A stretch of 64,000 nucleotides of DNA, from positions 16,869,867 through 16,933,866 of the forward strand of contig NC_135557.1 of assembly GCF_964340395.1 (NCBI RefSeq), in the 5' to 3' direction. The stretch is from Glandiceps talaboti. Taxonomy: Eukaryota; Hemichordata; Enteropneusta; Spengelidae. The notes below the pieces were generated by a model. It ran no database searches. It was not told the DNA's origin and worked only from the letters and a program-made list of their open reading frames with translations. The position numbers were made by a program, and so were the translations under genes. Positions 24,449 through 35,860 of this stretch are shown here, piece after piece; position 1 is the stretch's first letter; every line of letters begins with the position of its first letter.

Positions 24449-24866
24449 AAGTTGCTCAGTGTCAGACACGAAAAAGTCACTCAGTGGACACAAATAAGTT
24501 GCTCAGTGTCTGACACAAATTAGATGCTCAGTGTCAGGCACAAAAAAGTTTCTGTGTCAGACTCAAATTAGATGCTCAGTGTCGGACTCAAATTAGATGC
24601 TCAGTGTCGGACACAAATAAGTTGATCAGTGTCGGACACAAATTAGATGCTCAGTGTCAGACTCAAATAAGATGCTCAGTGTCGAACACAAATTAGATGT
24701 TCAGTGTCAGACTCAAATAAGATGCTCAGTGTCAGACATAAATTAGATGCTCAGTGTCGGACTAAAATTACATGCTCAGTGTCGGACTCAAATAAGTTGC
24801 TCAGTGTCGGACACAAATTAGATGGTCAGTGTCAGACATAAATTAGATGCTCAGTGCTAGACATAT
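24449..24866. repeat. 25-bp minisatellite, about 16 copies
   Basis: Unit approximately AGATGCTCAGTGTCGGACAC plus AAATT. Variants at GTTG/AGATG and CGGACAC/CAGACTC. Confidence 0.9.
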
Positions 24867-25090
24867 TTGCATATATTTTTTGAATGTTCGTTCACTTGTC
24901 TATGAATCCCTGGTGTTATCTTTGCTATATACATGATCATTTGACTGTTTCTATGAGCGTGGTTTTGTTGCCAGGTATATTTGCATACATTTTTCAATGT
25001 TTATTCCTTTGTCTATTAATCCCTGTTGTTATCTTTATAATATATGTGATCATTTGGCTGTTGCCATGGGCGTGGTCTTGTTGCTAGGCA
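24866..25090. repeat. Tandem duplicate of ~125 bp
   Basis: CATATTTGCATATATTTTTT, CTTGTCTATGAATCCCTG, ATGATCATTTGACTG and CGTGGTTTTGTTGCCAGG recur about 125 bp later with few changes (24977-25090). Confidence 0.65.
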
Positions 25091-25315
25091 TATTTGCATA
25101 TACTTTTTTACAGCCCCCAGGGGAGAGATCACCGGGGGTAAATTAAGTCAAAGGTGTCACTTCGTCTCATACTCACCACATTTACACATCCTCTGCTAAA
25201 GATTTACCCCGGTGGAAAGGCATGGTCAAATGTGACTTTATAGATTTGAAATTGGTTTGCTGTCAGAAACAATTTTCAATTTCGACCAATTTAGTTGGGG
25301 CAGTTCCTGATATGT

Positions 25316-25440
25316 AACTATTAAAGGAATTTATCTTTTTTGTGCTCTGTGTAGTCTGTATTGTCACTTTCTTTTGAATACAATAAAAACATTACAAAGA
25401 GAAAAAAAAAAAAAAAAAAAAACTATTAAAAGGAATTTAT
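25316..25440 (+). mobile_element. Short retroposed insert with poly(A) tail and target-site duplication
   Basis: AACTATTAAAGGAATTTAT (25316-25334) recurs at 25421-25440 with one extra A. Between them lies about 65 bp ending CAATAAAAACATTACAAAGA and a run of about 20 A. A poly(A) signal, a poly(A) tail and ~19-bp flanking direct repeats are the marks of LINE-mediated retroposition of a 5'-truncated transcript. Confidence 0.8.
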
Positions 25441-25849
25441 TTCATCCTTTATTGAACTATTGATCTTACCCCATATAGGCTCGCTAATTTAATGTGAATC
25501 TATCCAACAGACAGGTCGTTTCAGAGTGTAGTGTATTTTTGGCATACTAATCTAAAATGTATGTACATTTTCTACGTCAAACATCAGTGGTTGTCAGACT
25601 ATCAATCAAGTGTATATTTGTATCCATCAAGTGCAGGTTGTAATTTAAGAGGTACCTGTATAGCTGAACATATGGCTGACCTGTGTGCTATTGTTCAACC
25701 TCTGTATTCAATGTCAAGGGTCAGGCTAACACGCTAAGGAATCGTGATTTGATTCCATTTATGACAAACAGATTTAAACTGAATGCCTCCAGTAAGGGTA
25801 AAACCATAGATTTTTGGTCCTATACACAATTTGTTGGAATGCAGAATTC

Positions 25850-26480
25850 TGAGCTATAGCCATTAGACATGATTCCCCTTAATTGGAAAATTAATTATAT
25901 GAGAGTATATGAATTTTGGAGTTTGCATAGTTAACATTGTCTAATTAGAAAAATAATTAATTATGCAAATTAACCATTAAGATTATAATCTACATCAACA
26001 AGTTTTAAAGGACAAATCATAACATGGACTTCTTTACCATCAATGCATATACTAAATTATCTGAAATTTAAAGCTTGCGTTCTAAAGATAATGCTTAATT
26101 ATCAAACATGATTATTTATGCAAATTAAATATCACAGTTAAAAACTCCACAAAAAGTAAATCAAACGTGTTATTTGTAATGGGTGATGCATTCTTAAGAT
26201 ATAACCTAATTGTTACAAATAATTAATTATGCAAATTATGCATTAAAGCTATATGCAACAAACTATATACACATATGCGCTTTGTTGTTTTTAACTCATG
26301 TACCAAATTATGTTGAATTTGAAGCGTACATTCTTAAGATATACAATGTAGCCTAATTACTAAAAAGCATCAATTATGCATATGACTTATTGATGCTCAT
26401 TGGATTTTTACCAAAATCTAAACAGTTCTTGTGATTAGCATATGGAAGATGTGTAGCAAGTTTCATTAGAATCAATGCTT
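25850..26480 (-). repeat. Dispersed repeat family 5 (internal ~125-bp tandem units), inverted copy
   Basis: Repeated TAATTATGCAAATTA blocks and CATTCTTAAGATATA, ending GGAAGATGTGTAGCAAGTTT and CATTAGAATCAATGC next to a microsatellite. The reverse complement occurs at 63430-64000. Confidence 0.7.
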
Positions 26481-26504
26481 TAGTTTTTGAGAGGCTGTAT
26501 CCAC

Positions 26505-26570
26505 AGACAGACAGACAGACAGACATACATACACACACACACACACACTGACAGAGACAGACAGACAGAC

Positions 26571-26651
<81 letters not shown>

Positions 26652-26690
26652 AACAAACAAACAAACAAACAAACAAATAAACAAAATCAT
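26505..26690. repeat. (GACA)n, (CA)n and (AAAC)n compound microsatellite
   Basis: Tetranucleotide GACA runs around a CA block, ending in AAAC units. Confidence 0.9.
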
Positions 26691-27027
26691 AACATAACCT
26701 GCCCTTACGGGAGGTACAAATGGATTTAAGGGTTCAAAGTTCACATGTCATATCATTTGGTAGATAAATTGATGGTAACAAAGTGCATGTGTCCAATACA
26801 TTCTATGACCAACTCTTATTTGAGTAGTTTTATAACTAACATACATATAGCTATTCAGTGCTGTCTTTTAAAATGCATTTGAACATGCAAATTGACCTGA
26901 CCCAGTCAACTGACAGTGATCTATTATACTACCAGTAATGCTATTTGGACTAAACTTAACATACCATTTATTCTAAAGGGTCCAAGGCAATATTATCAGG
27001 TTTCAAAGTTAAGATTTGAATGATTAA

Positions 27028-27232
27028 AGGGATGGATGGATGGATGGATGGATGGATGGGTGGGTGGTCGGGTGAATGGATGGATGGATGGATGGATGGA
27101 TGGATGAGTGGATGGAAGGATGGATGGATGGATGGATGAGGGGAGAAATGAATGTATGAATGAATGAGTGAGTGAGGGAGAAATGAATGAATGAACTCCC
27201 TAACTCACTCACTCACTCACTCACTCACTCAT
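27028..27232. repeat. (GGAT)n / (GAAT)n / (CTCA)n microsatellite
   Basis: GGAT units with small changes, grading into GAATGA and ACTC units. Confidence 0.9.
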
Positions 27233-27289
27233 TGCCTATTTAACCCTGTTGTCGAAATGATTATGTTACATTGAATTAACCAGATGTTT

Positions 27290-27520
27290 ATCAAACTTTA
27301 CCAACTGTCTATTTTACACTGTTGTCTATGGGTAATATTAAAATTCACTAACTGTCTATTTAACAATGTTGTCTATGGGAAATATCAAAATTCACAATGT
27401 CTATTTAACAATGTTGTCTATGGGAAATATCAAAATTTACCAACTGTCTATTTAACAATGTTGTCTATGGGTAATATTAAAATTCACCAACCGTCTATTT
27501 AACACTGTTGTCTATGGGTA
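27290..27520. repeat. ~47-bp minisatellite, about 5 copies
   Basis: Unit AACTGTCTATTTAACAATGT followed by TGTCTATGGGAAATATCAAAATTCACC in split form; one copy lacks about 4 bp. Confidence 0.85.
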
Positions 27521-27939
27521 TCTGTCTATAGAATATGATTGCACACTAGCTATAACAGGTATAAATTAATGAACACATATCGGCGAAATAAATAGTACAT
27601 AAAGTGAAGAAAAAAATGTTACAATGCCATTTTCTCCCTATGTCAGTATAGAGTTGATATCAGATCGTAGTCAACCTAGGGGGTTATACAGTACATGACG
27701 TAGATACTGGTCTAAATGTAGGACGAATATATTTCCAAGGACGTTCTCAGACCATACAAATCTTCATACAGCCATAGTTTGAGTTGATTATAAAATATCG
27801 CACAAAAATTAAATGTCACCAGTCAGGAAAATCCCCCCTGTTACTAAAGAAATGGTACCCAAATATTTCCATAGAACAGAGAGGTATACCATCAAACGTC
27901 TCAATAACACTGAGATACAAATTCGCTGCTCATCAATAA

Positions 27940-28008
27940 ATTAGACATTATTCCCCAATATTTTTCTTCGTTCAGTCAAGGGAAATACGAGTGACCTAAG
28001 GGGCCTTC
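27940..28008. mobile_element. Foldback MITE family 1, left arm only
   Basis: ATTATTCCCCAATATTTTTC, TTCGTTCAG, GTGACCTAAGGGGCC, then unrelated sequence; the right arm is lost. Confidence 0.6.
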
Positions 28009-28342
28009 TTGGTGGAGCATTGCAAAATAACTGTGTCACTGATACCCTAAAATCTAAAATATTCTTTCTGGATTTGATATGATAGTAAGTTAAAAGAGTC
28101 TATAGTAGCATATTAGTAGTAGCAAGAGTCCCTAAAATAGTTATAATTATAGCAACAATATCTGCAATTATTTGCGATGTTTTATACAACGAATGATAGT
28201 GACACATGCTAACACTGTCATGTATATCTGTGGATGTCCTAAAGTCGTGAGAGTAAACGACAACGTGTCTCATCACCAATACTTTACACGCATTGCAATT
28301 TCGTTAAAATGCATGTAACATTCTGCTTTTAGTATATTCTTG

Positions 28343-28369
28343 AAAAATATACTGATTTTATTTATCTAT

Positions 28370-28400
<31 letters not shown>

Positions 28401-28985
28401 TGTATCTATTTATTTATTTATTTGAGATATCTACAGGATTGCCCTATTTACAGACACTCGGAAATTGGAAAAGACTAAAATGCATTCAATATTTACAAAA
28501 CTAATAAAAAATAAAAATATAGAAAAGATATTATTACCAAAACTACGTTAAATTCATAAATCAATTATGTCATTTAGGATACGTTTTTTGAAATTACTGA
28601 GTCTAGAAATATGTCTGCGGTTTGTAGGGTATTGATAAAACTGAAGGTCCTTGGTAAAAACGAGTTTTTTCCTTTGAGTAGAATTAAAATGAGTCCCTTT
28701 AAAAGTGTAGTGGGAACGGAGATTCCTGGAGGGAAGATGAAAGGGAACATTGACAACAGTATACGTTGAATTAAAAAAGCCATTTAAACATTTATATAAA
28801 AAGACTGCATCCAGCAATTTCCTAAGAGACTGAGTAATACGAATGGAATATATTATATCGAGAGAGAGAGAGAGAGAGAGCGATAACAATGTTAGTAACT
28901 TATTTTCTACCCTTCGCTTACTCGGGTATTTTATGTCAGTATCCATATTTTTTACAGTATGGATAGCCACACGCTTCGACAACAC
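28343..28985 (-). pseudogene. 3' end of a non-LTR retrotransposon (LINE)
   Basis: The minus-strand frame 28985-28554 ends with a LINE-ORF2-like tail: LDAVFLYKCLNGFFN, RNLRSHYTFKGTHF, HISRLSNFKKRILND, the arrangement seen after the reverse transcriptase in CR1/RTE/Jockey-type elements. Downstream on that strand an A/T-rich 3' UTR ends in a TAAA microsatellite (plus-strand TTTA at 28357-28425), a typical 3' terminus. A GA/CT run at 28860-28880 interrupts the frame, and all catalytic motifs are missing: 5'-truncated and dead. Confidence 0.55.
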
Positions 28986-30025
28986 AAATTTATGTATGGG
29001 TAGCTATTTAATGCCTACATGAACAGATGGCTTTACAACTTTCGAAATCCACCACAGTCCTGGCTAATCAGCAGAAATCGTCTTTAAACTACAGTGATAG
29101 TTTTGAAATCGCTTTGACAAAAAATCTAATTGTCAATGACCACTATTTTACTTTCACAATGACTTGTTTATTGAAATAATTACATAAATATAATTTCTTA
29201 CTATTATTAAAAGGTTAAAATGTCTCAAAATCGTTATTTGCTTACATTTGTAAACTAACCCGTAAATAGACACAGCGTCTGAAAAATGAGGGTCGTTAGA
29301 ATATGAAAAACGCTGTTCGGAGACTTAAAAATAATAATTTGTACCCGCAGAAATGGCAATAAGCAGCTTGAGTCTTTTGCTTGTAAATATATCATAGGTT
29401 TAGGGATGCTCTGTTGACGTGGACTGATATGATTAGAGCGGGTAGACGTCCATAGGGTATATTAGCTAAAATTGCTATATTCAAGTCATTGGATAAATCA
29501 ACTTGTACCCTGTATTGATCTCGTCAAAGTAATCCAACCATAGCATAGCAAGGTATGTTACAAAACTGCACTTATTGCATGTTGGACATTTGTTTTTTAA
29601 ATGTCATGTGTTTTAATTCTTGTTTACGGCTGATGCATACTTTAAATACAAATTGTTTTCTTTTTGTATCCTGTTTTACAATATGTATTCATGGGTTTTT
29701 ACTGATGGTTCATTTTGATTACATTTTCACATTCCGCTATGCATATACCATGTTAGCTACTTCTTATAGTTAAACTGCAACCATGGAAAACTAAGGCAAT
29801 CGTGTTCTAAATTCTAAAAAGTAGTAGTGTTTAAATTCAATTATTTTATTTTTCTATTTGGAAATAATACCTTTCTAATGTCATGTTTGTTTCTTTTGTA
29901 ATCGCACTGATTTCGCCAAATATTGTATAGCCATTCAAATGTTAGGGTTTGCTTTTAGTTTGCCTCAGAAATGATTGGGGTAAATTATTGTGTGAGTTTT
30001 TAACTTTTTAAGTATTTCACACAGA
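28986..30025. other. AT-rich intergenic sequence, nothing recognised
   Basis: About 1 kb without coding resemblance or repeat structure. Confidence 0.45.
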
Positions 30026-30029
30026 CTTG

Positions 30030-30425
30030 TTGATAAGTATGGGCAGACTTTTACTTTACATCCAGTAGTTAAAATTGGGCACAACTTTGAACATTTAAGC
30101 TATAATCTCGAACATTGCTAATAAATATGGGTAGACGTTTTACTTCCATCAACTAAACATTTGGCACAATTTTTAGCCATTAAATTTTGCTAATAAGTGT
30201 GTGTAACATTTTTACACATCCATCAGTCAAAATGTGGCATAACTTTCAGCCACGTTATTGCTAATGAGTATCGGCAGTTTTGTTACCCCCATCAGTTGAC
30301 AATTCGACACAATTTTCAACCATTAAATTAGAATTTCGAACATGGCTAATAAGAACAGACTTTTTACATACATCATTTGGAAACTGGGGGCAACTTTGAA
30401 CCATTAACATACAAACTCGAATTTT
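30030..30425. repeat. Degenerate ~90-bp tandem repeat, about 4-5 copies
   Basis: Each unit carries GCTAATAA, a T-rich ACTTTTAC-like block, CATCAGT and GGCACAACTTT followed by AACCATTAA, with much divergence. Confidence 0.6.
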
Positions 30426-30771
30426 TAACTGTCGTGTTATAACTCACTAGTTGTGCATAATTATATAAATAATCCTTTTTGATGAAACAGTGTTTACATC
30501 CACCTCGACCTGTTTGTGTATGGGTTGCGGCTCTGAAAAGCGAATGTTGAACATTGTGTAATGTTCAAAGTATGTCCTGCATATCATACTTAATAATCAA
30601 CATTGAGGGGTGATTCCAACATGCGATTGTCTATTGGCTATAGGTATGTCAACCTAGTGTACTGGCACATAAATGTTGTCATTGCTGTCTTTCATCAGTA
30701 CGTTGCTTGGTCAATTGTGTGTTAGTCATAGACTGTGCATAATACCCCTGCCTTGTTCAGACAGTATTCGA

Positions 30772-31330
30772 TGGTACCATAAGTGATAAATTAATGCCGC
30801 CAAGTGATACGTCAATGTCATCAAGTGATGAATCAAAATGCCGTCAAGTGAGAAGTCAATAGCAGCAAGTGATAAATTAATCTGCCAAGTGATACGTCAA
30901 TGTCATCAAGTGATGAATCAAAATGCCGTCAAGTGAGAAGTCAATAGCAGCAAGTGATAAATTAATCTGCCAAGTGATACGTCAATGTCATCAAGTGATG
31001 AATCAAAATGCCGTCAAGTGAGAAGTCAATAGCAGCAAGTGATAAATTAATCTGCCAAGTGATACGTCAATGTCATCAAGTGATGAATCAAAATGCCGTC
31101 AAGTGAGAAGTCAATAGCAGCAAGTGATAAATTAATCTGCCAAGTGATACGTTAATGTCTTCAAGTGGTGAATCAAAATGATGTCAAGTGAGAAGTCAAT
31201 AGCAGCAAGTGATAAATTAATGCCCTCAAGTGATAAGTCAATAGTAGGAATGGATGAAATAGTGCTGTCAAGTGATAAGTAAATGATAAGTCAATGATAA
31301 GTCAACCTTGACAAATGATAAATCAAATTG
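30772..31330. repeat. Minisatellite array A: 85-bp higher-order unit of four ~21-bp subunits
   Basis: Subunits all start CAAGTGAT or CAAGTGAG and have lengths 21, 23, 21 and 20; the 85-bp composite is repeated at least four times, the central copies almost identical. The subunit is the reverse complement of that of array B. Confidence 0.9.
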
Positions 31331-31794
31331 AACGAACAATAATTCATAAACTAAGGCAATAAATAATTCAATCTGGACAAACAATGTCATAAAGTACAGC
31401 TGAATCGACGCCTACCTGCAAATCTACATAAAGCACCCTAGCACACTTGGAAGTGAATGGCACCCTAGCACGCTTGGAAGTGAATATTCCATTCGGACCA
31501 TTTCAACTGTCGGAGGACTCTTAAAATTGTAATACCCATGTCTGCTTAGCTAGGTGTGCCTTTTTAATAACCTGGGTCATGATCCAGAAGATATATTATA
31601 CTAGAGGTTTAACATATTCTATTTTATTTCTAAGGGTGACTTAAACTTTATTCGTACCACGTTTCTGCCAGTCTAAGCATTTTGTGGAAATGATTGTGAT
31701 GCAGGGTGGATTAATAATCCACCAAGCATGCTAGGGCTACCAATTAGTAAGTTCAACCACAATTTCAATTGTGAATATCAGCTTATTGTTTGTT

Positions 31795-32855
31795 CATATT
31801 GAATCATCATTCGGACACATTGACTTATCACTTATAGAGATTCACGCATCGACTCATCATGTGTCAACCTTATCAATTGGCGACATTGCCCCATCACTTG
31901 ATGGCATCAACTCATCACTTGTTCACCTTAATTTATTAGTTGATGGCATCGACTCATCACTTGTCAACCTTACATTATTAATTGAAGGCATTGCCTCACC
32001 ACTTGATGGCACCGACTCATCATTTAACAGCATCGACTCATCTCTTCTCAACCTTAACTTATCAACTGATGGCATCGACTCATCACGTGTCAACCTTAAT
32101 TTATCCGTTGATGGCATTGCCTCATCACTTCATGGCATCGACTCATCACTTGTCAACCATACCTTATCAATTGATGGCATTACCTCATCACTTGAAGACA
32201 TTGACTCATCACATAATGGAAGCGATTCATCACTTAATGGAATCGACTCATCACTTGTCAACCATACCTTATCAATTGACGGCATTGCCTCATCACTTTA
32301 TGGCATCGACTCATCACTTGTCAACCATACCTTATCAATTGATGGCATTACCTCATCACTTGAAGACATTGACTCATCACATAATGGCATCGACTCATCA
32401 CTTGTCAACCATACCTTATCAATTGACGGCATTGCCTCATCACTTGCCAGCATCGACTCATCACTTGTCAACCATACCTTATCAATTGATGGCACTGCCT
32501 CATCACTTGATGTCATCAACTTATCACTTGTTCACTTTAATTTATCGGTTGACGGCATTGCATCATCACTTGATGGCACCGACTCATCATTTAACAGCAT
32601 CGACTCATCACTTCTCAACCTTAAATTATCAATTGATGGCATCGACTCATCACGTGTCAACCTTAATTTATCAATTGATGGCATTGCATCATCACTTGAC
32701 GGTATCGACTCATCATTTGACAGCATCGACTCATCACTTGTCAACCTTACCTTATCAATTGATGGTATTGCCTCATCACTTTATGGCATCGACTCATCAC
32801 TTGTCAATTTTACCTTATCAATTGATGGCATTGACCCATCACTTTTGTTCTATTT
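31795..32855. repeat. Minisatellite array B: 63-bp unit of three 21-bp subunits, open reading frame throughout
   Basis: Subunit approximately GGCATCGACTCATCACTTGA plus T. Units stay at multiples of 21 bp for over 1 kb, so a plus frame (31771-32868) stays open for 365 codons with 7-residue repeats such as IDSSLVN-LTLSIDG-IASSLDG. That frame has no ATG (it opens at GTG), and other frames are open too, so I annotate it as a repeat. AATAAA occurs at about 32931. Confidence 0.85.
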
Positions 32856-32984
32856 TTGTTTGTTTTGAATTGTAGGTTTGTAATACTTGAGTTTATATTC
32901 AACTTTGTTCTATTTATTTATATCTGGTTGAATAAAGATTCACTTCACTTTATGGCATCGACTCATCACTTAACGAGATTGACT

Positions 32985-33270
32985 TTGGCCTTGATTACGA
33001 TGCGTGTCTACATCACTGGTTCTGCTGTGTTTCAAATATGAGTCGAAACATTCGATATTGCCATTACTTTTCCCCAATTCTTCTATGACATTACAGACAC
33101 TGGTATAATTATGTTATTCTCCAATATTTTCTTCATTCAGCAAGAAAATGTTCATGGCCTAGCTATAGTAATTTTGTATACTGCTCATCTGGCAACTCGT
33201 AGTGACAAGGCCCCTTAGGTCACTCATATTTTCCTTAGCTGAACGAAGTAAAATATTGGGGAATAACTAC
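32985..33270. mobile_element. Foldback MITE family 1, near full-length
   Basis: CGTGTCTACATCACTGGTTC, GAGTCGAAACATTCGATATT, arms TTATTCTCCAATATTTTCTT and AAAATATTGGGGAATAA, and right core CCCCTTAGGTCACTCAT. It ends about 90 bp upstream of the lectin start codon. Confidence 0.8.
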
Positions 33271-33359
33271 TTACACAAGAGATTGATACCCCACAAGAAT
33301 ATGTTCAAAATGATACGGTAAGGTTTTTTAATACTTGAAAAATATTTCTTCATTTTTAG

Positions 33360-35825
33360 ATGAAGTATCTGGCAGTATTTGTTGTCCTGGTTGTCGTCTT
33401 TGTTGATTTATCCTATGGTAGGTGAATGTTGGTATTACTTGAAAACTGAAAATGAAGGAAGGCTTTGAACAATGAATGAGCAGTTAACAATATTCCTTCC
33501 ATTAAAGTATATTCATATGGGTAACTGTGATCTGCTGTCCAACTTGCATCAGGAGGAGTTAATGTCATAAGGCCTAACGCTATTTTTCGTGATTTTTCAC
33601 TTTTAACGAGTTTACAATTGTTTATTTGCGATTTCTGATGATAGGAAAGGCCAATCCTCACTCTAAGGAAAAACATGAATTAAAGTTGATTCAGGGCCTG
33701 AGGGAAAAAAAACATTTCTCAAACGCCTCAATGCCATTTTATTTTGTTATTTCTTCTCCGATTTCACCATTTGGTGTCATAGATGGATACAGCTAATAGT
33801 ACAAATTAAACTGTTTTTAATGTATGGTTTGTTGTTTTGGGGTGAAAACGCTCCATTTATAGTTAGTGCAGGTTCATAAATGTAAATAGGAAAACTGAAG
33901 TATAAGAGAGGAAATCTCAGTCTGTAGGATTCGGGAAATATCACCAGATTGTTGAAAAAATACAACGACGTTCCTTGTTTTAGGAATACCATGTTTGGTC
34001 AAACGAAAGACAACTGTAGCACCTCCTACTGAAGCACCAACCGAAGCTCCAACCGAAGCTCCAACCGAAGCACCCACCGAAGCACCAACCGAAGCACCAA
34101 CCGAAGCTCCAACCGAAGCTCCAACCGAAGCTCCAACCGAAGCACCAACCGAAGCACCAACCGAAGCACCCACCGAAGCACCAACCGAAGCACCCACCGA
34201 AGCACCAACCGAAGCACCAACCGAACCGCCAACTACTCTTGAACCGGGTGAGTAAAATCTCTTTCCTTCATAAATATTGCGTCATGGGTTACCCAATTTA
34301 AGGTACGACAATAGAAGGTCCATAGAGTACAAAAACTGTATTGACTAGCTGAGTACTAGTCGTTTTCTAAAACAATAGAATCTTATGTTCTTGCATATGC
34401 TACATTAAAAGTTGTCTGTATTTGTGTATTAGTTATACTACTAAAGGCTAAAAATGATAATTGTGTGTTTCCCATAAGTTAGCTAGATAGGACTTTCTTT
34501 TATTATTTTGTATCTTTTTAATTGTTTCTATTTTTGAAAAATATGGTGTTGAAAACAAACAAAATGTCGGTCAGAATACCCCCCTCTGTGATAGTTTGAT
34601 AGAAAACAGACGTACATGAAAGTCAAGAAGACAAGGAAATTTTTTTGTTTTTGATCTTTAAAGGGTCAGAGGTTGCCTAAGTGTGTAGTAATGTACGTAG
34701 GTATGTGAATGTTCTTATTCACGATTGTTATTATTGATTGTTTATTTGTAACATATTTATCCACGTGGTAATTAGTATATATCTCTTAGTTTATAGGACC
34801 ATGGACTGGATTAATTTCAACTACTGGGCCATTTCTATGGTCCTCATTGGCATTCTTTTTGCTGTTATTCTAGTTTGTTGTTGTACTGTGTTTATCATAT
34901 GTTTCTGGTGTAATGATGTACTTTAGTCTACGCCAGAAAGTTACATACGATGTTATTTATTCGACATACATGTAATTGATATTATTCCTTTGTTCAGCAA
35001 AGGAGAATATGAGTGACCTAACGAACCTTTGTCACTATGAGTCGCTAGAGTATTTTCCGGCTGAATGAAGAAAAATATTTGGGAATAATACAATTATACA
35101 ATCACTAGTAGTATATAAAAGAATGGGGAAACTAATGGAAATTTTTAGCGTTTTGACTAATATTTCGAACAAAGCAGAACCAATGACGTAGACACGCGTT
35201 GTCGTGACGTAAACTGCCAGAGTATATATTCCATATTTTTTTGTTGAACCTGGCTCGTGCATGGTGTAGTATCCTTTATCTTGTCTTATGACGAAACGTG
35301 ATTCCTTGTTGAGTATGTCCCTCAATGTATACTGTAATCCATTGTAAAGAATAAAGAAAACTAGAGATCATTTCAAAAATGGCCCTAGCAGTGCAACCAG
35401 CTTTTCAAACACTTTTGACAAAAAGTTCGTAACTAATTATGATGGAGATGGATGTGTTTTAAGGAGAGGAATATTGTTTTTATAAATTCAGTTCTATTGA
35501 GTCATTTACAATTTATAATCTTCGTATCATCCGAATGCTAACTTCTATGATTTCTCATTTCTGTCACGACAGCCTGTGTGTATGCTGTCCCAATAAGTAA
35601 CTTTGCTCAGGGGAAGTCTGCCTCCCAGACTTCAACTAAACCGAAGGGCGACTACGGGCCTGAAAATGCAGTGGATGGAGACACTAATCCTGACATGGAG
35701 TCAGGAGCGTGTACTATGACTAAAAGAGAATCAAAGCCTAATTTGATTATTGATTTGGGTGAAAATAAGGACGTGTATGAGGTTGTCATACATCACCAAG
35801 GTGGTGATAATGGTAAGACAGAAAC

Positions 35826-35860
<35 letters not shown>

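Noticed and set aside
30772-31330. Possible CRISPR-like array because of regularly spaced repeats
   Set aside because: The repeats are contiguous subunits of a minisatellite without unique spacers, in an animal genome.
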